From positions 48,463 through 112,462 of the forward strand of contig NZ_JBOITM010000069.1 in the NCBI RefSeq assembly GCF_050717535.1: a DNA stretch of 64,000 nucleotides, in the 5' to 3' direction. The stretch's first letter is position 1, and the number at the start of each line of letters is the position of its first letter. Under the pieces are notes generated by a model. It saw nothing but the letters and a program-made list of their open reading frames with translations. It had not been told where the DNA came from and did no database searches. The stretch is from Clostridium_AD sp050717535 (GTDB lineage Bacteria; Bacillota; Clostridia; Clostridiales; Clostridiaceae). A program made the translations under genes and the position numbers. Positions 43,550-51,962 of the stretch are shown one piece after another.

Positions 43550-44431
43550 ATGTTTAAATCAGGATTCGTAACAATAATCGGAAGACCAAATGTGGGGAAA
43601 TCTACATTAATAAATTACATTATGGGGGAAAAATTGTCAATTGTATCTAATAGACCTCAAACTACTAGGAATAATATACAGACCATTTTAACAACTAAAG
43701 ATTCTCAAATAATATTTGTAGATACTCCTGGAATGCATAAACCTAGGCATAAACTAGGAGAATATATGGTTAAAGTAGCGGAGCAAGCTACGTCAGAAGT
43801 AGATGTCATATTATTTATAACCACACCTGGGGATGAGATTGATAAGGGTGATATGCATATCCTTGAGCAGTTAAAAAATAATAAAATTCCAGTGTTTTTA
43901 TTAGTTAATAAGATTGATGAGAATACCCAAGCAAGAGTAGCTAAAACCATTCAAAGCTATTCTGAGTATTTTGCTTTTAAAGAAATAATTCCTATAGCTG
44001 CCATAAAAGGTAAAAATGTTGACATAGTTACTAAACTTGTAGAAGACAACATTCCAGAAGGGCCACTATATTACCCAGAGGATATGATTACAGACCAACA
44101 AGAAAGATTTATCATAACTGAAATAATAAGAGAAAAGGCTTTGAAGCTATTATCCCAAGAAGTACCTCATGGAATAGCAATAGAAATTATTTCTATGAAA
44201 AGAGATGCAAGGAATATGTACCATATTGAAGCTAATTTGCTCTGCGAAAAAGATTCACATAAGGGTATAATAATTGGAAAAGGTGGAAAAACCCTTAAGC
44301 AGATTTCTACATATGCAAGACAAGATGTAATGAAATTTTTAGGCGAAAAAGTAAACCTAAGGTTATGGGTAAAGGTAAAGAAAGAATGGAGAGATACTTC
44401 AAGTATTTTGAAAGAATTAGGGTATAAGTAG
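43550..44431 (+). CDS. era: GTPase Era
   Basis: 293 residues. G1 GRPNVGKST, G2 PQTTRNNIQTIL, G3 DTPGMHKPRH and G4 NKID are all present, and the C-terminal KH domain has GIIIGKGGKTLKQISTYAR. It binds 16S rRNA in 30S assembly. RBS AGGAGG precedes the ATG. recO follows 11 bases after its stop codon, the usual order. Confidence 0.98.
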   Translation: MFKSGFVTIIGRPNVGKSTLINYIMGEKLSIVSNRPQTTRNNIQTILTTKDSQIIFVDTPGMHKPRHKLGEYMVKVAEQATSEVDVILFITTPGDEIDKGDMHILEQLKNNKIPVFLLVNKIDENTQARVAKTIQSYSEYFAFKEIIPIAAIKGKNVDIVTKLVEDNIPEGPLYYPEDMITDQQERFIITEIIREKALKLLSQEVPHGIAIEIISMKRDARNMYHIEANLLCEKDSHKGIIIGKGGKTLKQISTYARQDVMKFLGEKVNLRLWVKVKKEWRDTSSILKELGYK

Positions 44432-44442
44432 GGGATGATTTT

Positions 44443-45192
44443 CTGTCGATTTTAAAAACTAGGGCTATTGTAATAAAAACTCAAGAGTTTAAAGAATCTG
44501 ATAAGTTAGTTTGGCTTTTTACTGAAGATTTTGGTAAAATAACAGCTATAGCAAAGGGAGCTAGAAAAAATAAAAGTAAGTTTGTATCATCCACCTTACC
44601 TTGCTGCTTTGCAGAATTTGTGCTTTTTAAAGGTAGAAATTTATATACCATAAATGAGGTTACAATTATTGATTCATTTCAGCAATTATTAAGAGACCTA
44701 GATACAATTACTTATGCTTCCTATTTTAATGAATTAATTGATATTACAATGGAAAATGAAGAGGCTAATAAGCAACTTTTTAAAGATTTAGTCACTAGTT
44801 TTTATTTTATAAAAAATGATGTTATGGATATAGAAGTTTTGGCAAGAGCCTTTGAAACAAAAATTTTAAGGGCTACAGGTTATGAATTAAATTTTAATCA
44901 ATGTGTTAAATGCAGAAAAAAAATAATAATGTCTAATAATATCGATTTACAATCTTATGGGCCTATTTGTAAAGATTGTGAAAAGGTAAATAGTATATAT
45001 ATTTCAAACCCTACATATAATACATTAAAATTCTTAAATAACTTTGGTATGGATAAAATTAATAGAATAGCTGTGTCTAAAACCACAAAGCTCGAGTTGT
45101 ACAAAATTTTATCTACTATTATAGCCCAAAATTATACAAGAAAGCCAAAGAGTCTAGAAATGTTTGATTATTTAAAGGAATATAAAAATTAA
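44443..45192 (+). CDS. recO: DNA repair protein RecO, probable CTG start
   Basis: 249 residues if translated from CTG 44443. The family N-terminus SILKTRAIVIKTQEFKESDK begins right at this codon, and TAGGGG lies about 8 bases upstream. In this frame there is no ATG, GTG or TTG between the preceding in-frame stop (44425-44427) and well inside the conserved OB-fold. The first ATG is deep inside the protein. The C-terminal part has a zinc site CVKCRKKII...GPICKDC. RecO loads RecA onto SSB-coated DNA with RecR. The start directly follows era. Confidence 0.92.
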   Translation: MSILKTRAIVIKTQEFKESDKLVWLFTEDFGKITAIAKGARKNKSKFVSSTLPCCFAEFVLFKGRNLYTINEVTIIDSFQQLLRDLDTITYASYFNELIDITMENEEANKQLFKDLVTSFYFIKNDVMDIEVLARAFETKILRATGYELNFNQCVKCRKKIIMSNNIDLQSYGPICKDCEKVNSIYISNPTYNTLKFLNNFGMDKINRIAVSKTTKLELYKILSTIIAQNYTRKPKSLEMFDYLKEYKN

Positions 45193-45236
45193 AAATTATT
45201 TTAAATCTTAGAAAAATTATGAGGAGGAATATTTTA

Positions 45237-45869
45237 ATGGCAGAAATTACATTGGAAAAGATTGATATTATTAAAGAGCGAACAGGAGTTTCATATACTG
45301 AGGCTAAGGAAGCATTAGAGGAATGTGATAGTGACGTAGTCAATGCTCTAATTTATATTGAAGCAAAGCAAAAGAAATATGCTAAATTTAATATGGAAGA
45401 AATGTACTCTACTAAGGATGAATTTGTAACAACAATAAAAGATATTGTAAAAAAAGGCAATGTTACAAGAATAAAAATCAAAAAAGATGACACTGTAGTT
45501 ATAGACATACCTGTTAATGCTGGTATCGCGGCAGGTTTAATAGGATTATATAATCCTGTGCTAATTGCTCTTGGATTATTAACAGCAGTACTTACAAAGG
45601 TTACTGTTGAGATAACTAAAGCAGATGGTTCTGTTGAAGTAGTTAATACTATTATAAAAAATACAGTGGAAGATGTTAAAAGTAGAATGAGTGATATGAC
45701 AGGCGAAGTAAAAGAAAAATATAATGATACAAAAGATACTTTTAACAAAAGTAGCAAAAGCACCAAAGAAGATAGAAATGAGAATGTATATCAATATACA
45801 GTAAAATTTGACAAAGAAAGTGAACTAGAAAAAGAAGACAAAAAAGAGGAAAAAGAAGAAGAAAAATAA
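45237..45869 (+). CDS. DUF4342 protein with UBA-like N-terminal domain
   Basis: 210 residues from ATG 45237 with GAGGAGG 9 bases upstream. Residues 1-46 are a UBA/TS-N-like three-helix domain (RTGVSYTEAKEALEECDSDV, as in EF-Ts). Residues 55-140 match the DUF4342 pattern with a central hydrophobic stretch (about 95-120, NAGIAAGLIGLYNPVLIALG) that could insert into membrane. The tail is very charged and low-complexity. It is common in clostridia, with unknown function. A strong terminator follows. Confidence 0.8.
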   Translation: MAEITLEKIDIIKERTGVSYTEAKEALEECDSDVVNALIYIEAKQKKYAKFNMEEMYSTKDEFVTTIKDIVKKGNVTRIKIKKDDTVVIDIPVNAGIAAGLIGLYNPVLIALGLLTAVLTKVTVEITKADGSVEVVNTIIKNTVEDVKSRMSDMTGEVKEKYNDTKDTFNKSSKSTKEDRNENVYQYTVKFDKESELEKEDKKEEKEEEK

Positions 45870-45921
45870 GAGAATAATATTTAAAATTTAATATTAGCCT
45901 TATATAAATGGTAACAATAGG

Positions 45922-45984
45922 ATTTCCCCTTTTATAAAGCTAGCAATTTTTATTTGCTAGCTTTATAAAAGGGGAAATTTTAAT
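45922..45984 (+). terminator. Very long perfect hairpin terminator
   Basis: Two perfectly complementary 25-base arms, 45922-45946 and 45954-45978, around a 7-base T-rich loop, followed by TTTTAAT. The right arm begins TTGCTAGCTTTATAAAAGGG. The stem is far longer than needed for termination. Confidence 0.85.
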
Positions 45985-46222
45985 ATCTTATAACTTTAGT
46001 TATTGTTGTGCACTGTTTATTGAAAATTATTAATATATTGAAAAATTATTCTTATACACAAAAAATCATAAAAAACCCTACAATTTATTTTAATAATGTG
46101 GTACAATGTTAAAAATGGTATGTAAAATTCTAGTATATAATACTTTATGCAATCGTTTGTATTTACAATATTGCAAATATAAGAAATATGTATCATTTAT
46201 AAGGAATTAAAATAGAAAGAGG

Positions 46223-46864
46223 GTGGAAAAAATAAAACTAACACCAAGACAAGAAGAAATAATTAGATTAGTTAAAGAAAATCCACCAGTTACAAGTGAA
46301 TGTCTAGCTAATAAGTTAGGGGTAACAAGGGCAGCACTAAGGCCAGATTTGGCAATACTCACAATGACGGGTATATTAGATGCAAGGCCAAAAGTTGGAT
46401 ACATGTGTTCAAAGAAACCCTCTTACAGTTTAGTTTATGATTATATAAGAAATATTAAAGTTAATGATGTAATGTCTAAAGCTGTAATGGCTACAGAAGA
46501 AACAATGGTTTATGATGCTATAGTACATTTGTTTTTAAATGATGTAGGTACTTTATTTGTACATAATAATGGCAGTTTAGTGGGAGCTGTATCTAGAAAA
46601 GACTTCCTTAAAATGGCTATGGGCGGTACTGATATTCACAAGGTGCCTGTAGGAATTATAATGACTAGAATGCCCAATATAGTGCTTGTTGAAAAAGAGG
46701 ATAGTATTTATTTAGCCGCACAAAGAATTATAGAACATGAAGTGGATAGTTTACCTGTAGTAGAAAGAAAATTTGAAAATGGGAAAGAAATATTTCAAGT
46801 TGTAGGTAAAATATCAAAAACTAATATAACAAAACTATTTGTAAAAATGGGCGAAAATGGCTAA
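46223..46864 (+). CDS. ccpN: CcpN-family repressor (HTH plus two CBS domains)
   Basis: 213 residues if GTG 46223 is used. Residues 5-60 form the HTH (TPRQEEIIRLVKENPPVTSE, RAALRPDLAILTMTGILDAR) and about 75-200 hold two CBS domains that sense adenine nucleotides in relatives. It sits directly before ppdK, as in many clostridia, and is likely to control it. Start oddity: the GAGG site abuts GTG with no spacing, no other standard start exists in frame after the upstream stop codon (46208), and an ATA at 46232 has good spacing. ATA or GTG use cannot be decided by eye. Confidence 0.9.
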   Translation: MEKIKLTPRQEEIIRLVKENPPVTSECLANKLGVTRAALRPDLAILTMTGILDARPKVGYMCSKKPSYSLVYDYIRNIKVNDVMSKAVMATEETMVYDAIVHLFLNDVGTLFVHNNGSLVGAVSRKDFLKMAMGGTDIHKVPVGIIMTRMPNIVLVEKEDSIYLAAQRIIEHEVDSLPVVERKFENGKEIFQVVGKISKTNITKLFVKMGENG

Positions 46865-46865
46865 G

Positions 46866-46894
46866 TAACTAAAGTGAGTTTTAACTAAAGTGAG
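46866..46894 (+). repeat. Direct repeat between ccpN and ppdK
   Basis: TAACTAAAGTGAG occurs at 46866-46878 and 46882-46894 with a 16-base period, starting at the ccpN stop region. It could be a paired operator for the adjacent CcpN-type repressor upstream of ppdK. No function is shown by sequence alone. Confidence 0.45.
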
Positions 46895-46976
46895 TGAAGT
46901 GGGCACTACATGTTCTAAATTGGACATCTTTGTACCCGTTATCATATATAATTTATAATCGAAGGGGTTGTATGGA

Positions 46977-49613
46977 ATGGAAAACAAAAAATATGTTTAT
47001 CTTTTTAGTGAAGGAAATGCTTCAATGAAAAATCTTCTAGGCGGAAAAGGTGCAAACCTTGCAGAGATGACAAACCTTGGGATTCCAGTACCGCAAGGAT
47101 TCACAGTTACTACTGAAGCTTGTAATAAATACTATGAAGATGGTCAATTAATTGCATCTGAAATTGTTGGTGAAATACATTCTAAAATGGTTGAGCTTGA
47201 AAAACTTACAGGAAAGAAATTTGGAAGCATGCAAAATCCGCTACTTGTTTCAGTTAGATCTGGAGCAAGAGCATCAATGCCTGGTATGATGGATACAATA
47301 TTAAATCTTGGATTAAATGATGAGACAGTAGAAGTTATGGCAAAACTAACAAATAACCCAAGATTTGCTTATGATTCTTACAGAAGATTTATCCAAATGT
47401 TTGCTGATGTTGTTATGGGTGTTGAAAAAAGAAATTTTGAAAACATTATGGATACAATGAAAGAAGCAAAAGGTGTAAAATTTGATACTGAACTGGATGC
47501 TAATGATTTGAAAAAATTAGTTGGGCAATTTAAAGAATTCTATAAAGAAGATAAGGGTGAAGATTTCCCAAGTGATCCAGAAAGTCAATTAATAGAGTCA
47601 ATTACAGCAGTATTTAGATCATGGGATAATCCTCGTGCTAATGTTTATAGAAGACTTAATGATATTCCAGGAAGTTGGGGAACTGCAGTAAGTGTTCAAG
47701 AAATGGTATTTGGTAACAAAGGAGAAACATCAGGAACTGGTGTTGCTTTTTCAAGGAATCCATCTACTGGAGAAAAAGGAATATATGCTGAGTACTTAAT
47801 GAATGCACAAGGTGAAGACGTTGTTGCAGGAATAAGAACACCACAAGATATATCTCAACTTGCAAAAGACATGCCAGAAGTATATAAACAGTTTATGTCA
47901 ATTGTTAATACTCTTGAGACTCACTATAAAGATATGCAAGATATGGAGTTTACAATTGAAGATGGAAAATTGTACTTCCTTCAAACAAGAAACGGCAAGA
48001 GAACTGCACAAGCAGCACTTAAAATTGCTGTGGAACTTGTTGAAGATGGAATGCTAACAAAGAAACAGGCTATGATGAAGGTTGAACCAAAACAATTAGA
48101 TACCTTACTTCACCCTAACTTTGATACTGAAGATTTAAAAAATTCTAAAATAATAGCTAAAGGTTTACCAGCATCTCCAGGAGCAGCTTGTGGAAAAGTT
48201 TGCTTTACAGCAGAAGATGCAAAAGTTAGACATGAAGCTGGAGAAAAAGTTGTATTAGTAAGGCTTGAAACTTCACCAGAGGACATTGAAGGCATGATTG
48301 CCTCAGAAGGTATATTAACAGTAAGAGGTGGAATGACGTCCCATGCTGCGGTTGTAGCAAGAGGAATGGGAACATGCTGTGTTGCTGGTTGTGGAGATAT
48401 AAAAGTTGACGAAAAAGAAAAGATCTTTAAGATAGGTGGAATCACATATACTGAAAATGATTTTATTTCTATGGATGGAAGTACAGGAAATGTATATGCT
48501 GGAGTTATCAAAACAGTTGAACCAGAAATAAGTGGTTACTTTGAAACATTTATGGGATGGGCTGATGAAATAAGAAGTTTGAAAGTTAGAACTAATGCAG
48601 ATACTCCAAGAGATACTGCTCAAGCAGTTAAATATGGAGCTGAAGGCATTGGCTTATGCAGAACTGAGCATATGTTCTTTGATGCTGATAGAATAATGGG
48701 CATAAGGGAAATGATTGTTGCTAAAGACGAAGCAAAAAGAAGAGTGGCATTAGATAAATTATTACCAATGCAAAGAGAAGATTTTGTAGGAATCTATGAA
48801 GAACTTAAGGAAAGACCAGCTACAATAAGATTCTTAGATCCACCACTACATGAATTCTTACCTCACGCTGATGGAGATATAAGAGAACTCGCTGTTGAGA
48901 TGGGAATAACCTTTGAAGAGTTAAAAGCTACTGTTGAATCATTACATGAGTTTAACCCTATGATGGGTCATAGAGGATGTAGACTTGCAGTATCATATCC
49001 AGAAATAGCTGAGATGCAAACTAGAGCGGTTATTGAAGCTGCTATAGATGTTAAAACTAGAAAAGGATATAATATCGTTCCAGAAATAATGATTCCTCTA
49101 GTTGGAGAAGTTAAAGAGTTAAAATATGTTAAAGATATAGTAGTAAGAGTAGCTGATCAAATCATAGCTGAGTCAGGCAGTGATTTAAAATACATGGTTG
49201 GTACAATGATTGAAATACCAAGAGCAGCACTTACAGCTGATGAAATAGCAAAAGAAGCAGAATTCTTCTCATTTGGAACAAATGATTTAACACAAATGAC
49301 TTTTGGATTCTCAAGAGATGATGCTGCAACATTCTTAAAACATTACTATGAAAAGAAAGTTTACGAATTTGATCCATTCCAAAAATTAGATCAAGTTGGA
49401 GTAGGCAAACTTATTAAAATGGCTGTTGACCTTGGAAGATCAACAAGACCACATATTAAACTTGGAATATGCGGAGAACATGGCGGAGATCCATCTTCTG
49501 TTGAATTCTGTCACAATGTTGGACTAGATTATGTATCATGTTCACCATTCAGAGTTCCAGTAGCAAGACTTGCAGCTGCACAAGCTGAAGTAAACAATCC
49601 AAGAAAAAAATAA
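46977..49613 (+). CDS. ppdK: Pyruvate, phosphate dikinase
   Basis: 878 residues from ATG 46977, with AAGGGG 9 bases upstream (TTG 46968 abuts the site). The N-terminal ATP-grasp domain begins with GGKGANLAEMTNLGIPVPQGFT, and the swivelling phosphohistidine domain has GGMTSHAAVVARGMG (His near residue 450). The C-terminal PEP/pyruvate TIM barrel has CGEHGGDPSSVEF. It interconverts pyruvate plus ATP plus Pi with PEP plus AMP plus PPi. The last 14 codons are duplicated 2 kb downstream. Confidence 0.98.
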   Translation: MENKKYVYLFSEGNASMKNLLGGKGANLAEMTNLGIPVPQGFTVTTEACNKYYEDGQLIASEIVGEIHSKMVELEKLTGKKFGSMQNPLLVSVRSGARASMPGMMDTILNLGLNDETVEVMAKLTNNPRFAYDSYRRFIQMFADVVMGVEKRNFENIMDTMKEAKGVKFDTELDANDLKKLVGQFKEFYKEDKGEDFPSDPESQLIESITAVFRSWDNPRANVYRRLNDIPGSWGTAVSVQEMVFGNKGETSGTGVAFSRNPSTGEKGIYAEYLMNAQGEDVVAGIRTPQDISQLAKDMPEVYKQFMSIVNTLETHYKDMQDMEFTIEDGKLYFLQTRNGKRTAQAALKIAVELVEDGMLTKKQAMMKVEPKQLDTLLHPNFDTEDLKNSKIIAKGLPASPGAACGKVCFTAEDAKVRHEAGEKVVLVRLETSPEDIEGMIASEGILTVRGGMTSHAAVVARGMGTCCVAGCGDIKVDEKEKIFKIGGITYTENDFISMDGSTGNVYAGVIKTVEPEISGYFETFMGWADEIRSLKVRTNADTPRDTAQAVKYGAEGIGLCRTEHMFFDADRIMGIREMIVAKDEAKRRVALDKLLPMQREDFVGIYEELKERPATIRFLDPPLHEFLPHADGDIRELAVEMGITFEELKATVESLHEFNPMMGHRGCRLAVSYPEIAEMQTRAVIEAAIDVKTRKGYNIVPEIMIPLVGEVKELKYVKDIVVRVADQIIAESGSDLKYMVGTMIEIPRAALTADEIAKEAEFFSFGTNDLTQMTFGFSRDDAATFLKHYYEKKVYEFDPFQKLDQVGVGKLIKMAVDLGRSTRPHIKLGICGEHGGDPSSVEFCHNVGLDYVSCSPFRVPVARLAAAQAEVNNPRKK

Positions 49614-49832
49614 AATATATAGTTTGAAAAGCCTTATATAATTGGCGGTTGAGACTATTATAATTATAAAAAGAATAGGGTATTGCATCTTAATTTCATT
49701 ATTGATTTTAAGTTCAATGCCTTATTTTTATTATTTTAATTAAGACTAGTGCTAAAATTCATGATCGTCAATTCTATACAAAAATATATACCTACTATAT
49801 AATAAAATTAGTGAATATTTGTAGAATATGGC
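49572..49832 (+). repeat. Segmental duplication, copy 1 (ppdK 3' end and downstream)
   Basis: The segment covers the last 14 codons of ppdK (AAAQAEVNNPRKK), the terminator and about 100 bases beyond it. It recurs imperfectly at 51610-51962, where an extra stretch of about 90 bases interrupts it. Strongly matching blocks include GCAGCTGCACAAGCTGAAGT, CATTATTGATTTTAA and TCAATTCTATACAAAA. The rest of the 49614-49952 gap holds no gene. Confidence 0.9.
49674..49732 (+). terminator. Terminator of ppdK
   Basis: AATAGGGTATTG pairs with CAATGCCTTATT (two G-T wobbles), with an inner CTTAA/TTAAG stem, followed by TTTTATTATT. Confidence 0.75.
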
Positions 49833-49952
49833 TAACTACTTCTAAAATAAATATTTGAGACACAACTGTTGGGAATACAATAGTTATCTTACATTATCTA
49901 GTAAAACTAAAGATTAACTCTCAATTTATGTATGTAAGAGGAGGAAAAGATT

Positions 49953-50482
49953 ATGTCCAAAAACCTAAAAGAACTTCAAGATCTATTGCTTCAAGGTCAA
50001 AAGTTATCTATGCAGGGTTCATTAGATAGAAGAATGCCGGATAAGAAGTCAATACCATTTTTGATAGATGCACGTAAAGGGCTAAAAGAATATGTTATCT
50101 TAAATCCTGAAGATAGTATAGCATGGAGACTATTATCACAGGCAGAAGAATCTTTGTTGAATTACCCAGAAGCTTTGACTTCCCTAGCAAAATCCATTGA
50201 GTTTGGTGGAAAGGACAAAAAAGATTTGAAAAGGATAGCTTTGCTTAAGGAGTGCATTTCATCATGGAATGAATTAGAGTTAACCCTGAACAATTAGAAT
50301 CTTTAGGGGATTTTATTGATGAGAAATTAGATGAGCATGGATGTAATCATACATTATCTTTTACGAGGGAATGGTTAGATGGAAATATGCCTAAAAGTAA
50401 AAAGACAAGAATTATAAAAGATATTCAAGGAAAAGGTGGCTTTTGTGATTGTGAGGTCCTAGCTAACGTTGTAATAGATTAG
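49953..50482 (+). pseudogene. TPR-like plus DUF2695 gene broken by one frameshift
   Basis: The first frame (ATG 49953, AGAGGAGG upstream) encodes 114 residues with a tetratricopeptide-like helical pair (SIAWRLLSQAEESLLNYPEAL) and stops at 50297. Shifting frame in the CCC run at 50284-50286 continues cleanly as PEQLESLGDFIDEKLDEHGC and on to GGFCDCEVLANV, stopping at 50482. This second part looks like DUF2695 (CxHTLxFTxxWL...GGxCDCEVLAN). The second part has no standard start codon of its own, and the join NELELT-PEQLE is smooth, so a one-base loss is the simplest reading. Confidence 0.7.
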
Positions 50483-50518
50483 CATCATAGAACTTGGCGA
50501 CGTCAGATAATTAATATG

Positions 50519-50617
50519 AGATTTATGATGTTCTGCAAAAAATTAAAAAAGACCACAGAAGTTTTTATACTACAGGTCTATAAGGGGAAATTACACTAAA
50601 GTAGAACATCATGAATC
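50519..50617 (+). other. Long-range inverted repeat in decayed non-coding region
   Basis: AGATTTATGATGTTCT at 50519-50534 and AGAACATCATGAATCT at 50602-50617 are complementary with one G-T pair, enclosing AGACC/GGTCT arms. The interval 50483-50891 contains no intact gene. The right arm also forms the end of a decayed minus-strand reading frame, so this may be a coding relic rather than a functional RNA. Confidence 0.45.
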
Positions 50618-50891
50618 TCTTGTTGTACGTAATCATCAACAGTTAGTGTATGGGTAATCAATTTGTGCAACAATGCATTCAAGTACGCTTTGGCAGCAAG
50701 TGGTTAAAGCTTCGAAGAAGCCAAAGCACATTCATTCACCTAGCTAAGAGCTAACACGTCTCAGGAATGTCTTGAGTGAGAAACGTTAGAAGACATTTTG
50801 TAAGTACTATATTTACTAATATTGTTTAATAACCGAGCTAATCTGTTATAATTTATATAATAAACGATTCACGATAAGGAAGGTGTTTTAC

Positions 50892-51137
50892 ATGAAATGG
50901 GAAGAGGTAAGAAGAACATATCCAGATAAATTTGTAAAGCTTCAGATATTAGAATCTCATATGGATGGAACCAAAAAATACATTGATGACATGGCTGTTA
51001 TAAAAGTTATTAATGATAACAAAGAAGCAACAAAGGAGCTAGTTCACTCAGGAGATAATACAATAGTTTATCATACTGGAAATGAAAGTATAGTTGTTGA
51101 GGTAAAGACCATAAGAGGATATAGAGGTGCAATCTAA
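50892..51137 (+). CDS. Small hypothetical protein paired with a retropepsin-like protease
   Basis: 81 residues from ATG 50892, with AAGGAAGGTG upstream. It is a mixed alpha/beta protein (KWEEVRRTYPDKFVKLQILE, then DDMAVIKVINDNKEATKEL and a strand-rich end) with no cysteine. The stop codon overlaps the next start as TAATG. It is regularly the upstream partner of retropepsin-like genes in clostridia as I recall, so a bicistronic module is likely; function unknown. Confidence 0.75.
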   Translation: MKWEEVRRTYPDKFVKLQILESHMDGTKKYIDDMAVIKVINDNKEATKELVHSGDNTIVYHTGNESIVVEVKTIRGYRGAI

Positions 51138-51532
51138 TGAACATTGAATATAGAGATGGATTGATATTTACGTCCATACAGATTTCTTACAAAGGTAAAT
51201 CAAAGATAGTTAATAATGTAGTAATTGATACTGGGGCTGCAGGCTCAATTATCTCACCAGATGCAGTAGATGATATTGGAATATATGCTGAGCCAGGAGA
51301 TAGAATTATGGAGTATTATGGTGTTGGTGGTAGTTCACATAATGCTTTTATAAAGAAGATTGACGAAATCATATTAGGTTCTCAAAGCATAAATGATATT
51401 GAAATAGACTTTGGTATAATTGATACAAGAGGTGAAATTAGTGGTCTAATTGGATTGGATATTCTCATGAAAGTTGGAGCAGTGATTGATTTGAAAAACT
51501 TAAATATTGATGTAAGTAAAATATCAGAATAA
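51137..51532 (+). CDS. Retropepsin-like aspartic protease
   Basis: 131 residues in a single lobe. The catalytic motif VIDTGAAGSI (Asp-Thr-Gly at about residues 30-32) is the aspartic protease signature, and ISGLIGLDILMKVGAVIDL near the C-terminus is the second family block (hydrophobic-hydrophobic-Gly after the flap). A single lobe implies a homodimer, as in retroviral proteases. No signal peptide or membrane helix is present. It is coupled to the 81-residue gene by TAATG. The native substrate is unknown. Confidence 0.88.
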   Translation: MNIEYRDGLIFTSIQISYKGKSKIVNNVVIDTGAAGSIISPDAVDDIGIYAEPGDRIMEYYGVGGSSHNAFIKKIDEIILGSQSINDIEIDFGIIDTRGEISGLIGLDILMKVGAVIDLKNLNIDVSKISE

Positions 51533-51606
51533 ATTATAATACAGACAATCATTACGGTTATAAGAAGTGTTCCATAATAGTAAATTATAGTGGTTGGTCT
51601 TTTATG

Positions 51607-51651
51607 GTAGCAGCTGCACAAGCTGAAGTAAACAATCCAAGAAAGAAATAG
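51607..51651 (+). pseudogene. ppdK: Duplicated 3' end of ppdK (14 codons and stop)
   Basis: Reads VAAAQAEVNNPRKK-stop, nearly identical to the end of the intact gene at 49572-49613. It has no upstream coding part. It is the left edge of duplication copy 2. Confidence 0.9.
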
Positions 51652-51962
51652 TATAAGTATAACTTAAAAGCTTTGTATAATGGCATTTGAGATTAGTAGA
51701 ACTATAAAAAAATGGGTATTGTATTTTTGAAATCATTATTGATTTTAAATACAATACCCTATTTTTATTATTAAATCTATTTTTGACTGCTCAACACGTC
51801 ATAAGTGCAAAACATTATGCTGAAAATCAAATCTAATCAATTGGATTGTTTTTTTATTTTGGTTTAGATTAGTTCTAAAATTTATGAAAGTCAATTCTAT
51901 ACAAAATTCTATACCTACTATATAATAGAATTGGTGAATATTTAATAATTGCAGAATATGGC
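51610..51962 (+). repeat. Segmental duplication, copy 2
   Basis: Imperfect copy of 49572-49832: ppdK tail, terminator, then (after about 90 unmatched bases, about 51778-51870) the block with TCAATTCTATACAAAA and CCTACTATATAATA. The similarity stops at about 51962, exactly where a hydrolase fragment begins. The copies start 2038 bases apart. Confidence 0.9.
51714..51766 (+). terminator. Second copy of the ppdK-type terminator
   Basis: GGGTATTGTATTT and AAATACAATACCC form a perfect 13-pair stem followed by TATTTTTATT. It is better paired than copy 1 and now closes the retropepsin transcript. Confidence 0.8.

Noticed and set aside
44620..45192. Short RecO starting at ATG 44620
   Set aside because: It would delete the conserved OB-fold N-terminus, which is clearly encoded upstream from CTG 44443.
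50284..50290. Programmed -1 frameshift in the TPR/DUF2695 gene
   Set aside because: The site TTA ACC CTG is not a slippery heptamer and no downstream stem was evident. A one-base deletion is simpler.
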